From assembly GCA_027186245.1 (NCBI GenBank), contig CP114483.1, forward strand, positions 382,001 through 446,000: DNA of 64,000 nucleotides, in the 5' to 3' direction. A program made the translations under genes and the position numbers. Shown piece after piece: positions 1 through 13,653 of the stretch (positions are counted from its first letter, which is position 1; each line of letters starts with the position of its first letter). The notes beneath the pieces are model-generated. The model saw only the letters and a list, made by a program, of their open reading frames with translations, searched no databases and was not told the origin of the DNA. This stretch comes from Coriaria nepalensis. Lineage: Eukaryota > Streptophyta > Magnoliopsida > Cucurbitales > Coriariaceae.

Positions 1-576
1 CAGACATTGTATACTCCGATTCGCCTGTAAGAATCTGGATAAGCTTACGTAAAGGGCTGTAAGAAAATATCCGATGATTTAACAGAACCTATCATGGAAG
101 CACGCTTACATGCATTCTATAGAAAACAAAGACTATTGCACATGTTCCCGAACTTACGAAAATTTCAAAATTCCCTTTAAGAAGTTTTGAAGATTAGATA
201 GATAAGAGCTCGGTAAAACACGAGCATCGTTGAATATCGTCAGCTAAGTTGTCCAGCCATGGCTTCATTTTCAGAGTGACAGGGAGGAAGAAGGTCCTTC
301 CGTAATAACCTTATTCTTATACTTCCCTCAATCAAAACTAGTAATCATTACTACTATTTTATTCTCTCTCAACCTTCTTACTACTAATCATCTCCCCTTC
401 CACCTAGTAACCAATCAAATTCCGACATGGCACGAAGAGCAACGACCAAATCAAAATACATATAATATCACAAACTTTATCCCACACAACCATACCAAAC
501 ATCAACATAACCAGCAAGCACTAGAAAATGGCACGTACTCGCCCAATATCCCTCCTGGATGAGCCTATCTCTCTTT
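1..576. other. No gene recognised; left edge
   Basis: I see no convincing coding frame here. It lies downstream of the minus-strand gag remnant, where the pol region of an intact Ty3/gypsy element would begin, but I found no protease or reverse transcriptase motif and no clear LTR end. Either the element is truncated here or its continuation is too decayed to read. Confidence 0.5.
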
Positions 577-1303
577 TCAGCTAATAACAATCCTTTGTCT
601 GATAGTCATGATCGCGATGTACTTGCAATAGAGCTTCTGATCCTGTTGGGTCAGGGAGCTCTTCAATGGTTCAGCCGCTCTAAATAGGTTTTGATCCTTA
701 AAATGGGTGTATACCAGTTCGATGCTACAGATCAGAGGAGTGAAGTTGTCCCTGGGCGGAAGCTTGTAGGTCCGCTTATCAGGGCTCATCCTCTTTTCCC
801 CCTTCTTCTTCTGATCACTGTCCCAATCTAATCTTCCTCTCATGTCTTCTTTCTTCCTCTTATGGTCGTTGTTTACTCTACCCTACTCCCTTCAGCTTGC
901 CCTAGTTTGAAATGTCTCCCGGTGCCTCCGTCTTCTTGGCTGCAGCATGGAACCTGTCCACATAATCCGTTCTTCAGGATATGCTTGATAGTGCTGAGGT
1001 TGATCACATGCATTCTTGCAGTCCTTGATCCCATGAAGTTGGCCATGAACTGGGTTCTCAAGTCAGTGAAGAAGTCTATCAAATCGGGGGTAAGGGAGCG
1101 ATACCACTCCATAGCAGTTTTCTTCAGTGTGATGTGGAAAGCCTGAAACATCAGCTCATCACTCATTCCATTCAGCCTCATCGTGGTCCAATAGGCTTCA
1201 ACATGGTCTCGGGGATCCTGAGTCCCGTCGTACCACTCCATGGGAGGTGGCAGGACCACATCCAACCACATCCAGATCCTCTTGGTAAATGGACTCTCCA
1301 TAT
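577..1303 (-). mobile_element. Ty3/gypsy-type gag remnant inserted in a PPR gene
   Basis: The minus strand encodes a recognisable retrotransposon gag domain. It starts with an SPFTKRIW-like stretch, then has the YDGTQDPRDHVEAY motif, a W-Y-R-S-L segment after the conserved A-x-x-W, and an F-M-G-S-R segment. Near 1010 the frame shifts, and a D-Y-V-D-R-F-H stretch continues in another frame up to a stop. A second segment at 577-843 keeps the later part of gag, with a K-Y-C-K-Y zone like the usual KYCxFH region before the nuclease-like tail. No protease, reverse transcriptase or integrase is visible, so this is a degenerate fragment. Its upstream edge joins the PPR reading frame near 1303, which places it inside the PPR gene. 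The domain call rests on family knowledge; the frame breaks are seen directly. Confidence 0.75.
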
Positions 1304-2290
1304 CAATCCCATACTCGCTCATCTGTTGAAAGTAATACCGGCCCTTTTCGACAAAACCCGCATGGCTACAAGCGTAAAGCATGCATAGAAAAGTAATGAA
1401 ATTTGGTCTCATTCCAGAAATTTCAATTTGTTTGAACAGATTGAATGTGTTATCAGTATGAGCATGTTGGGCACAAGCTATAAGCATTGAATTCCACATT
1501 CCGAGATTTTTTATGGGTATTTCATCGAATGCGATATAAGCTTTTTCTATCACTCCACATTTGGAGTACAAGGAAATCAAAGAGCTACCCACAAAACTTG
1601 AAGAATCAAAGCTTGTTTTGAAACAGAGTCCATGGATTTGCTTACCCAGTTCAAGAAGTCCCGTAGTTCCACAAACCCAATAACACTTGAAAAGGTGAAG
1701 TCATTTACGTCCAAATTCTCAACCAATGCTTGCTTGAACAGCCTCAAAGCTTCCTCATCTTCGCCAATCTGAACATAACCATATATCATCCCACTCCAAG
1801 AAACCACATTTCTTTCAGGCAACTCATCGAACACATGCCGTGCATCTCCAATTTTACCACATTTCGCAACATATCAACCATTGAATTACACAGAAACACA
1901 TCAGATTCGTACCCAATTTTCACCACAAGGCAATGCAATGATTGAACAATATCATATGTAGACAGAATCGCACAAGACTTAGTCGCACTTAGGTATATAT
2001 GATCATCACGACGGACCCCATTTTCAAGCATTCGACCAAAGAACTCAAGCGCGAGTAAAGGGAGCTCATTTTGCGCAAACGAGGAGATAGAAGAGCTCCA
2101 AGTAGTGGAAGACTTACGTGGGGCTTCGTCGCAAGCCTGGCGTGCGAAGAAGGGAAGCTGTAATTTTGAGTAGAAGTTGATAAGATGGTGGTATATGAGA
2201 GGGATGGATTACCCAGATTTGAGAACGTAGGCATGGAGTTGAATAGCTTTAGTTGATCTTGAGCGAGTAAGAGGGAGTAGAAGGTCACAG
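1303..2290 (-). pseudogene. Broken PPR gene resembling mitochondrial editing factor MEF1
   Basis: Read across three frames, the minus strand gives a continuous pentatricopeptide repeat protein, with motifs such as QLHAYVLKSG, TTWSSSISSFAQNELP, VSWSGMIYGYVQIGE and NFITFLCMLYACSHAG. From memory it aligns with Arabidopsis MEF1 (At5g52630), a DYW-class factor that edits mitochondrial transcripts. Lesions seen: an in-frame TAA at 2209-2211, a 1-base loss near 1869, another near 1680, and replacement of everything after the helix around YYFQQM by gag at about 1303. The E and DYW editing domains are therefore missing. The reading is good enough that decay looks recent. It lies head to head with the ARM gene, about 230 bases away. 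It could be a duplicate, with a functional copy elsewhere. Confidence 0.8.
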
Positions 2291-2517
2291 ATTTTCCTGT
2301 ACTTTAGTTCGAAGCTAAATTGAGAGGGAGCGTTGAAAGAGGACGACGGGTTTTGCATTACAGGTTCCGCCCAGTTCAAGTTTCTGTATTGGTTTTTTCG
2401 TAAAATACGAACCTATTTGGGGAGTCATAGCCATACGACGTCGTTGTTTGTATAGAAAATAAAAGCAGAGAAAAGTCCAGAAATTTGTGTCTGGAAATTT
2501 TCTTTTGGCTCCAAAAA

Positions 2518-5500
2518 ATGGAAGGAGGAGAAGAAAGAGAGCTGATATGGAAATCGGAGTCAGCTGCGGCTAATCAATCTATGGTGTCTCTGACGGTTGG
2601 AAGAGTCATGACCACTTTGCTCGCTGCTCGGCCGAAGAAGCTCAACGACGCCGTTTCTCGTCTCTCTTCATCCGACCACCACCTCCCTAGACTCTCTTCG
2701 CTCGGTTCTTTTTTACTTTTATGCTCTTCTCATTATCTCTCCCATTCATTGTTTGGTATGTAAATTTCAAATTTATCATCTTTCATCACAGATTCTCTGG
2801 ATGAGTCACTCTGGTTCTTGCACAAGTATGTGAAGGACGCTGCTCAAAACGTTGTTGCTCTAGATGAAATCCTCGTCCCCATGATTGAACACGTAATAAT
2901 TAATGATCCATTTCATTTCATTTGATTGCCATTGTTACTATTATTTACCTCTCTGTTTGAACTTTCCAATTTGTAGTGGTTGAGGTTTAAGGATTGGAAG
3001 CGTGGTGGTCAAGTTATGGTGCTTCTTAATTGGCTGTTTCAAGACGAGATTCTTTTCCGAGTAATTGCAGAAAATCTTGCTGGAATTATTGTAAGAAAAG
3101 ATGACCGGTATGTTCTGCTCGGCTGGTGTATCCTAGTCCGGTCCCTCATTGAATATGAAACTGCTCCAAGCCAATTTTCTTTGAATGGTAATCATGATTT
3201 ATGTATGTCTCGTTATTTAGAAAATAACCACTTTTAGAAATCACGTTTATCTTTTTGAGTTTAAACTTCATGATTCTCTTTTTTTTTTTTAATGGTTGTT
3301 GACAGGGATAAGAGAGAGGTATGATGATTTGTTGGAGAAAATGAGTACGTGTATTAGTCGTCTATCATCTATTTTAAGTAAGGGAAGGTAAAGTTCGTTT
3401 TGAAATTATCTAGAAGGTTCTCTATGATCTTTCTGGTTTTACTAGTCTCGCGTCTGATCAATTGCTTTATTTGTGTGCAGCTGTTTGCAAGACGGGTTTG
3501 AGTTACCTTCTCGCCTTTCAGTTTCTGCGGCTGATTGTCTGCTAGCTCTCACTAATGCACTAACGAAAAAGACTCATGTTCAAAGCTCTAAGTCAAAAGT
3601 ATTGAAGTCAAGTGCATCTAGTCAACCCGCTGCTTTAATATCAACTGCTGCTAGTGATCAGAGAGTGAAAGTGGCTTGTAAATCTTCTGAAGTCTTGGAT
3701 CTAGACATGAAAATTTTATTATTGAATCATATGGAGGAGCTGATTAATTTAGTGCGAAAACTCCTTTCAGTATGTTTAATCCTTTTGTTATGTGTTCTTG
3801 AGTCTTGAATTCTATGTGGATCTTGTTGTGGCATAGCCTGCAGTTGTTTCTTACTTTCTTCCTTGCTAATAGGTTCACTTCTATATTCTTAATCTGATGT
3901 ACTACCAGTACTATAAAACTTTTATGAACTCTCAAATCTGTCTTGAACTTCTGATGAAACAAAACCACTTCCAAGACGGGTATGTATTTGAGTTTGACTA
4001 GTGTCACTTATTATAATATTTTGGTTATAATTTATTTATTGAATTGAAGCTGGTAGTAATTTTTCTCAAAATTTGTTGAATATGATACTCAAGTTCTTGG
4101 ATCTAATCATGCAGTTAGTATAACATGCTGCAAATTGACAGAGAATCTCCTGCCAATTTTGGTTTCTTTTTCCTTTTTTTTTATTTAATTTTACTTCGTT
4201 TGTTTTGTGTTTGGTGTTTAGATGATAGATGTTTATGCATCTCCTTATTTACAAGCCCTGCTTGCCATGCTATAGATCCTAGTAATATGAAGCTCATTGT
4301 TATGTTATTTGACTGATGTATTTCCCATTCTCTATAGTGGAGTAGAAAGAGTTGGCCTCTACATGCTAAAGGTCTGGAGCAAGTACTTAGGTGGTTGCAA
4401 GAGATAAAAGTGCATTATAGTTGCTCTCAAGATGAGGCAGGTCCTATACCCAGTAAATGGTTTGATGCTATTCAAGTTTTGAATCTTCCAATTAAATTTT
4501 TTTTTTCCCTTTTTTTTTGTGGCTTGGAAGACAGACTTGAAGATCCTCAAGGCTGGAGCACTGCTACTATCCTCTTGTTGGAAGCATTACAGCATGTTAT
4601 TGGTTTTGGAAACTCACCTGTTCACTCGCCAGTACGAAGAATGGTTGGACCAGTACCTATCAGGCATCAAGGTAAAGTATATATAAAAATTTTCTTTTTC
4701 TTATTCCGTCCGAAAAATTTATAGACCATCATTAGGAAAATAATTATATTTGTGATTGTCATTTTCTTTTCTACATGCAGTATTACACAGAAAACCACAC
4801 TGATGAAAATACCGACAATAAGGACAGTGTGGAGACTAGAAAGTTCTTCCTGAATTGTTTATGCCTCCTACTGGGGAGACTTGACAGAAAAAAAATTGAA
4901 ACTACATTGTCTGAGCATGGGATGCAAATTTTTCAAGTTCTGTTGTCACAGGTATTTTTAAGCTTGATGGAAAAATGCTATTGCCACTGATGTCATTACT
5001 CCACAACATGAACAGATAGAGTATATGTACCACTTAGCAGAATGCTTTGATATTCACTATTCAAATAGTATCTTGACCACATTTGATCTTAATATTGGCT
5101 TTCATTGTGTTCTATGAAGTTTCGTTGTGCTGCTGACGAAGATGTTGTGGAGGAGGTTGTGTGCATGTTTAAAGAATTTTTTTTCAAGCCAAATGTATCA
5201 TCTGGAAACAATCCCAACGACGCTAGACAAATGGATGCTATGCTACCATTGCTTCTTCAATTTCTAGATGAACGGGATCTCACTTCAAGAGCCGTTGTTA
5301 TGCTTGTAGCAGAATACTGCTCAATGTATTTCTTTCTCCCTTCTTTTGGCCTGTTTTATCTCTTTGCTGGTTTCAATCACTGACTTAGATTTATTGTTCG
5401 CAAGGAATAGAGATGCTCAGTGTCTTCAAGAAGTTTTGGAGCGCTTTGCTAGTGGAAATGTCTCTCAGAGGAGGAATGTTCTTGATGTTATATCTGAAAT

Positions 5501-8500
5501 CATTCGTTTAATGCCCGGCTCAAGAGATGCACTTCCTCAATTGACATGGTATTATACTGCTCTAAAAGACTCTTATGCAATTGATTTCTGATATTAGGTG
5601 ATATTTTTCTGATATTAGGTGCTATTAGGTGATATTTCTAAAAGACTCTTCTGTTTCTTATTCCTATATTGAAGGAAAGATGTAGCAAACCACTTGCTTG
5701 ACTGCCTTGAAGATGAAGAAGTGGTTATCTGTGAACAGGCCTCCAAATTGCTTCCATTGATTGGTCAGTCCTAGATTTTTAATGAACTATTTTGGTGATA
5801 AGCTTGTAGCTATTCGGTAACACTGACTTGTTGTCTACAGATGCTACACATATTCCCAAAAGAACACTATTCTTGTTGATAGAGATTGGCATTTCTCTGC
5901 CTCTCCTGAATTAAGTATTTTCTAAAAATATTTCTTGCAGACCCGCTGTTGGTTTTGCCACCTTTAGTTCGTCTTGTCTGCTCATCAGATAAAAGGATGC
6001 TAATATCTGCCGGTGATGCTCTTGTTGGGGTGCTTAAATATCATAACCATAATGTTGAAGTCATCTATATGCTTCTTGATTGTATCAGGTATCTTTCTTT
6101 TTCTCTTCCTATTTGATTCCCCTCTCCCTTTTTCACCAACACAAACAGCAGAGAAATACGAATATATATACGTTTGTATGCATGTATGTATATTGCCATT
6201 CACTCTTATATTTATGCAGTGATCATAGCCAAAGTGTAGGCCTTTCTAAAGTTACTGGCAATATAGAGGAAGGTAACTTTTATTAAATTGTTGAGTCAAT
6301 TCTCACTGTTATAATATCTCTTTTGCATTATGCTTATTTTCTGGACATTAGCAGGATCAGAGTTGCAAGGCGATCGAGTTCTCAAGCTGATCCCAGAGTG
6401 GTCTCGAAGTGTAAGATTAAGAAGCTAATGTGATTTGAACCAATGACTAGTCAGTTAACTGCTGTCTCCTCTACCACTGAGTCACTGAGGAACTGTGCTT
6501 GTATTGGATATGATGTGACTTAGTGAATCTAATGGATCTACATGCTGTGAATACTCATTCTGTTCTTTCAGCTATTGTCTTTGGATCTCTGGACTTGTTA
6601 TACAGTTGGGAGCCTAGGAAATTTAAAGGCTGCTTTTTTCAGTCCCAAGCCATAAGGATAGAATAGTTGAGGATTTTGTGTCTGTGTTTGCAATGTTTCT
6701 TGTATGCTCAATGAGATAAAAGACTGAATCTTCAATTTTACAGTATCTAACGCATTGGCCTTTTGAAAATTAAAGTTTAAAAAAAATTGTTATTGAGGCT
6801 CTTCATTGTGTGGAAATATCACAGGTTGGAGACTGGACCTCCTTGATTGGACCATTAATTGACAAGATGTTCGCAGAGCCCTCAAATGCAACTATTGTCA
6901 AATTTCTGAATCTTATAAGTGAGCACTTGATAAAAACTACTGATCTAGTCTTGAGCCGCATTTTGCATCATACAAAAGGACAGAAGGAGTGAGTTTCTTA
7001 TTTTTATTTTTATTTTTTAGAGTTCTTAAACTCAAAAAATCTAATTTGTTTTTATATTGCCCTTATTTCTGTCAATTCCCTTCTGCTCTTTTCATTTATC
7101 AGGATTGATAAAAGTTACAAGCGTGATGACTTTCTGGAAGTGCAGCAGTCTCTCTTTGAGCGTCTATGCCCCTTGCTTATAATTAGGATGCTTTCCCTTG
7201 GAGCTTTTACCGACCTCAAATTGTCCTCCATGTATGGTCGGCTTCCAAACCAAGTTGTTGTGTATGGTAAAATGTTTCTTCTTTTCATTTTTCAAAAACT
7301 CTTAAGGTTGTGCAATGGGTTCTCACAGATAAAAAGTGTTTGATAGGTGACTTATTCTTACTTCTTATCAATCTCTATCGTAAATTTGGCTTCGGTCTCT
7401 TCTAGTTTTTTCGTTGATTAAACCATTGGTTACTCATTAGTCTATGCTGAACACTTCTTTGGCTCCTTAAATGATTTCATGCCTTACAGATGTTAACACT
7501 GCTGATCACGATTGTGTTGCTGCTCTCCTGTTGAACAGGTTTGTTTAGCATCATTATTCATGTAGTGCTGCCTGCAATGTATTTATTTATTTCTATTTTT
7601 TGGCAATCTATACAGGGCATTCTCCAAGTTCGAATTTGAAGATGTACGGAAACTAGCTGCTGAACTATGTGGCCGCCTTCATCCCCAGGTATATTACAGT
7701 ATTTTCACCCTTGGAAAAGACACAGAAATGATATTCTCTCTTTATTCCTTCAAGTTATAATCGTCATGTCGTTGTAGGTGCTATTTCCATTTATTAGCTC
7801 CATCCTAGAAGAAGCTGCAAGTTCCCACGATACCCTGAAAATAAAAGCCGGCCTATTCTCAGTTTGCACTTCCCTTGTGGTATTCTCTCTTTAACCGCTC
7901 AATATAGAATTCTATCATACAAACCCATATCACCGTCTTTTTCATCGAGGCAACTACTTATTGTGCTTTCTGTGTGCATAGGTCAGAGGCAGGGAATCCA
8001 TCTCTCAACTTGTTAAGTTTGAAATAATTAAAACTCTAGAAATGGTGCTTCATTGGCCTTCTCTTGATGGGGACGAAGGTATTAGAGTAACAAGAAATGT
8101 TATCAAAAAATAAAATCCCCTTTCTACCCTTTATTCAGTAATCTCAGGGAACTAAGGTCTTTTTCTCTCCGCTAGTATCAAAAGCACAACATGGATGCAT
8201 TGATTGTTTGGCATTGATGATATGTGCCGAGCTACAAGCACCGGACTCTTATCAAACAGGTATATATGAAATGGATATTACGTGGGATTATAAGCCGGTC
8301 TTATGTAAGAGATTTTTTTTCCCCCTCCAATTTGACCTTTTGGGTGAAAATGCAGGGGACTCTATCTTGAAGAAAACCTTCCTAGATTATGTGATGGATC
8401 AATTTATACATGGAAAGAATGATGAACTTAATTTAATCTCTTTCCCGTTTCGCTTATGCATGGCAAATGTACTTATCAGTGCTTGCCAGAAGATCACGGA

Positions 8501-9054
8501 CTCTTGCAGGAAACCATTTTCTCGGAAAGCTCTGCCTCCTCTTTTACAATCTGTCGAGGTAGATTCCTATAGAATTAAGCATTATATGTGTAATCTGTAT
8601 CATCTCAATCCTTTTGTTTTCCTAATTTTCAGAAGATAAAAGAGTCCGAGATTAAATCTGCATGTATCCAAGTTCTCTTCTCAGCGGTATACCATCTGAA
8701 ATCCGCTGTTCTACTTTATTCATCTCAACTTCTCAACATCTCACTAAAATTCCTGAAAACTGGGTCAGACAAGGTATCTGTACTTGAATGATTCTTTCAA
8801 AGCTAGTTTTCTAGCACGCGATCATTACTAAATAGATGATCTGATGTCTTTTCTATTTGTTCACTTAGGAAAGGATGGCTAGTGCAAAGCTTATGGCATC
8901 TCTCCTGGCAAGTGAAGATGAAATCTTAGAGTGTATATCCGAGAATATTCTCGAAGTAAGATCCTTGCTTTCGAGTATATCTTCCTCCGACCCTTCTTCC
9001 GAGCTACGACAAGTGTGCAGAAAGATGCTGGGATGTCTTACTTCTTCTCAGTAA
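2518..9054 (+). CDS. ARM/HEAT-like repeat protein, 24 exons, 1079 aa
   Basis: Exons: 2518-2704, 2792-2892, 2977-3187, 3306-3387, 3481-3769, 4338-4440, 4535-4671, 4781-4951, 5120-5325, 5405-5548, 5675-5763, 5941-6088, 6220-6272, 6355-6410, 6825-6988, 7103-7266, 7490-7538, 7616-7688, 7778-7879, 7982-8078, 8176-8259, 8356-8558, 8633-8773, 8869-9054. They sum to 3240 bases, all with GT-AG borders, giving 1079 residues and a stop. The protein is largely alpha-helical, with repeated helix pairs (for example ASKLLPLI, LVLPPLVRLV) and no signal peptide or membrane segment. It matches the plant-conserved 'ARM repeat superfamily' protein I recall as At3g57570; position next to ADSS and LPAT2 supports this. 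Its biochemical role is not known to me; a scaffold is only what such folds suggest. The start is the first ATG in frame with exon 2. Confidence 0.9.
6425..6490 (-). other. tRNA-like fragment (A- and B-box matches) in intron 14 of the ARM gene
   Basis: On the minus strand, GACTCAGTGGTAGAGG resembles a tRNA D-arm/A box. About 35 bases later, GGTTCAAATC matches a B box/T-loop. I could not pair the acceptor ends or find a sound anticodon stem, so this is at best a decayed tRNA, plastid-tRNA or SINE-head relic. It ends only about 15 bases from the exon 14 donor. Confidence 0.35.
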
Positions 9055-9714
9055 GCTGTTGTAGTAATAGTTCTGTGACTGTTTAGCGTGGTGTGTGTTA
9101 GTTACTCCTGTCCGTGATATATAAAATCGTGCCACATATATTTTATTCTATCATATCAAATAATTTTATTTATTATTAAAAATATATAAATTATATATAT
9201 AAATATATAAATTAATTTAGGTTCTTAGTTGATTATGTTAAAAAATTAATTTGTGTCGTTATTTGTTCCATTTTGATAATTTAGTTTTTTTTTTTTAATT
9301 CGAAACATATTTAATAATTTTCTTTAATTTTAAGGATTTAAATGTAGTAAAATAAAAATTTAGGGAGTAATGTCTAATTTACTATAAAAGAATTTATACA
9401 ATTAAAAAATAAATTATTTACTGTGGACTACTCTTTGTGGGCCCGAAAGTCCTTCTTTGACCTTTCTATCTTAAGAACACCCGCGTGAAAGTTAATACTA
9501 ATAATCTTCAGCATTTTTCGCAAGAACGCCCGCCTCTTTTCTCTCTCATTAACTATATGAGAGAAAGGATAACCAATTCAAATCTACTCTCAATTTTCCG
9601 TCCATTAATTCCAGATTTTATACGCAGAAATCAGATTAAACAGTTGTCGATCGAATAACCGAAATCCGGAATCGCGAAAGTTTTCCAATCAAAATCCGAT
9701 CGGAGAAAATTCAA
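9055..9714 (+). other. AT-rich spacer; 5' flank of small membrane protein gene
   Basis: No gene seen. Roughly 9100-9420 is very AT-rich with T and A runs. From 9480 it becomes less AT-rich and probably forms the promoter and 5' leader of the small gene starting at 9715. Confidence 0.5.
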
Positions 9715-9921
9715 ATGCTGCAGCTGTTCTTCGCGGTAGCGTTCTCGGCGGTGCCGTTGACGCTGTACGTACCGCCGATACGAAGCCTGAACCTCTTCGT
9801 CGAGAGTATCGAAGAAATGTTCCGGCAGTCGGCGTCCTACAGCTTCGGAACTATTTCTCGCATCCGCCTCGCTCTCTCTCGGCTCTTCAGTTTTCTCTTT
9901 CGCGTTCCCAATTCCAGGTAG
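9715..9921 (+). CDS. Small conserved plant membrane protein, 68 aa
   Basis: A short uninterrupted frame starts MLQLFFAVAFSAVPLTLYVP and ends at TAG. Residues 1-20 form one hydrophobic segment, followed by a Pro-Pro turn and an amphipathic Arg-rich tail ending RVPNSR. I recall very similar short proteins, with the same AFSAVPLTLY start, across flowering plants, but not their function. The region has higher GC than the spacer around it, which fits an exon. A minus-strand frame (9631-9936) overlaps it and looks like a shadow: it has no family resemblance and a biased Arg/Glu composition. The last codons (AGG TAG) could instead be a splice donor leading to further exons; I saw no clear continuation. 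Confidence 0.6.
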   Translation: MLQLFFAVAFSAVPLTLYVPPIRSLNLFVESIEEMFRQSASYSFGTISRIRLALSRLFSFLFRVPNSR

Positions 9922-11124
9922 CTTTCTTCTCATCACAGTAGAATGTTGAAACCCTAGATCTCTTGCCCCCCCCCCCCCCCCCTCTCTCTCTCGGTGTACA
10001 ATTCTTGATCCACTGTTATACCTTGTTTATTGTGGCTTTTGTTGACTGGGGAATTTGATCGATCTTCTTTGGATCTAGACTTCGATTTAATGGCTGATTA
10101 TATATGTAAATTCGATTTAATTCCGCGATAAATCCATAAACAATTGGAAAAAAGAAAATCATTTCTGTGCTTCTTTTAGCTCGGATGCATTAATTTTTCC
10201 TGAAATTTTTTTTAGACTGTTCCAACATCCAATTTGGAATAACATAATTACAGAAAAATCTCCATAAATTCATAATTTTAAAGTTATATAAATTTATTAA
10301 TTTAATAAAATATTAAATTATTATAAAAAAAATTAATATATTATTTTTAATCTTAGATAAAATAATTATTATTTAAATGACTAAGTCGGCGATTATTCTT
10401 CTCACTCTGAAATTTTTTAAAAAAAAAGCTCTTTTATAAGTAGAATATCAAACAAAGAGTGATTTAGCAAACAAGAAGCTTTCATTCAGAAAGAGTGATT
10501 ATTCTTCTCATTCTGAAAGAGTTTTTAAAAAGAAGCAAACAAGACATGATTAGTGATTTAGCAGTAACAAAAATACGGAGATTTAGTTAGAATGTTTGCA
10601 TCCTAATAAATGGATTTGTCTTTGTTATAACTGGGTGATTGCATTATTAATAACATCACGAGTGAGTAGGGCTGTTGGTTAGTGGGCTGCCTGCTTGTTT
10701 GGTTTCTATTGGTTGCATGTTCCAAATTGCTGTCTTGAAAGTGATTTCACTTTGTTACAACATTAAACATGTGGAGTTGAAATGGCAGGACCAATATATA
10801 TTGTTCTGTTTTGTTTTGATCAGTTATGTTAAGGCTATATAATCGATTACAATTCGGTCCCGATGGTTGAATTTAAGCTCAAACAAGTCTCTTGGATTAA
10901 AAAGTAAATTGCATCCTTCATAATAATGCAGCCTCAATGGCTGTGGTACATTCCAAAGTTACTAGAGCTCAAGAGAAATAGTAAATTCATAATTACCCTT
11001 CATGGGTGTACTTATACAAAGTTATCATATCCCCAGATGATTTATATGGGTCTAATTTCAAATTCAACTTATAAGGGGAGAAAAATTCTCTTCTAATAAG
11101 AGAAACCTCATCTTACCTCCATAA
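9922..11124. other. Spacer between small membrane protein gene and ADSS
   Basis: No coding frame recognised. It begins with the likely 3' UTR of the gene at 9715, including a 17-base C run at 9966-9982 followed by CT repeats. The middle (about 10200-10560) is AT-rich. The end, up to 11124, is the 3' flank of the minus-strand ADSS gene. Confidence 0.5.
9966..9982 (+). repeat. Poly-C tract (17 C) followed by CT repeats
   Basis: A run of 17 C directly followed by about five CT units, just downstream of the small membrane protein stop codon. A second such run (18 C) is at 51606-51623. The length should be read cautiously because homopolymers are error-prone. Confidence 0.85.
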
Positions 11125-13054
<1,930 letters not shown>

Positions 13055-13137
13055 TGCTGAAGCCGAAAGAGCACAGAGAGAGAGAGGGGTTTTGGAAGTG
13101 AGAAAGAGAAGAGCAGGTTTTTGATCAAATAAATATA

Positions 13138-13171
<34 letters not shown>

Positions 13172-13269
13172 TTTTAATAATAGGCTAACCGGGCATGTTC
13201 TATTAATAATCATAAGACTCGTATGATCGTATCGAACGGTCCTGGTCTAATCAGAAAAAATAAATAAAT

Positions 13270-13653
13270 TTAAAAAAAAAAGAAAAAAAAAAAAGGAATC
13301 AGTTCGCGCCAACAGGCAGCAACGAGTATAAGCAGAAGATTCCTTCCCCTTTTTCCTCTCTCTCTCTCTCTCTCTTTCAACTCTCCAAGTACTCCGCCGC
13401 GGCCACAGCCTTGCTTCTCCGGCGTTGTTCCCTTCTTCGAGCTCTTCCTCGCCAGCCTCTTCAGTTCGTTACACAGTTCTGTAATCTGACTCAGGAATTC
13501 CCGTCCTCCAAGCAAATTCCGTGCCGAGAAAGTGCTCCTCAGCTGCTTCCTTTCGCTGCCACTACCACTACCAGTACCAGCTTTCCGTAGTTTCTCATAC
13601 CCTGAATCATCATTTTTACTCGGCTTCTTCTTCTCTGCCTTTGGCTGTCTCAT
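13270..13653 (-). CDS. Small basic hypothetical protein
   Basis: A minus-strand frame reads from MRQPKAEKKKPSK through a Gly/Ser-rich stretch to NLLGGREFLSQITELCNELK and a Lys/Arg-rich zone, then into a GA-repeat (ERERER) and a hydrophobic tail ending in Phe codons made of a T run. The NLLGGREFL...CNELKRLARK core looks like a genuine helical motif, and I recall similar small plant proteins of unknown function. The end is doubtful because the microsatellite may have shifted the frame; the true stop could be earlier. An upstream in-frame ATG at 13701 would add 16 residues. It lies about 220 bases upstream of, and in the same orientation as, ADSS. Confidence 0.45.
   Translation of the reverse strand: MRQPKAEKKKPSKNDDSGYEKLRKAGTGSGSGSERKQLRSTFSARNLLGGREFLSQITELCNELKRLARKSSKKGTTPEKQGCGRGGVLGELKERERERGKRGRNLLLILVAACWRELIPFFFFFFF

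Noticed and set aside
5560..5655. Short duplication (CTAAAAGACTCTT and GATATTAGGTG words) in ARM-gene intron 10
   Set aside because: Real but small and intronic; it looks like ordinary slippage without effect on the splice sites.
9631..9936. Minus-strand 101-codon frame opposite the small membrane protein
   Set aside because: Composition is Arg/Glu-biased with no known motif, while the plus frame has a membrane segment and a recognised start motif.
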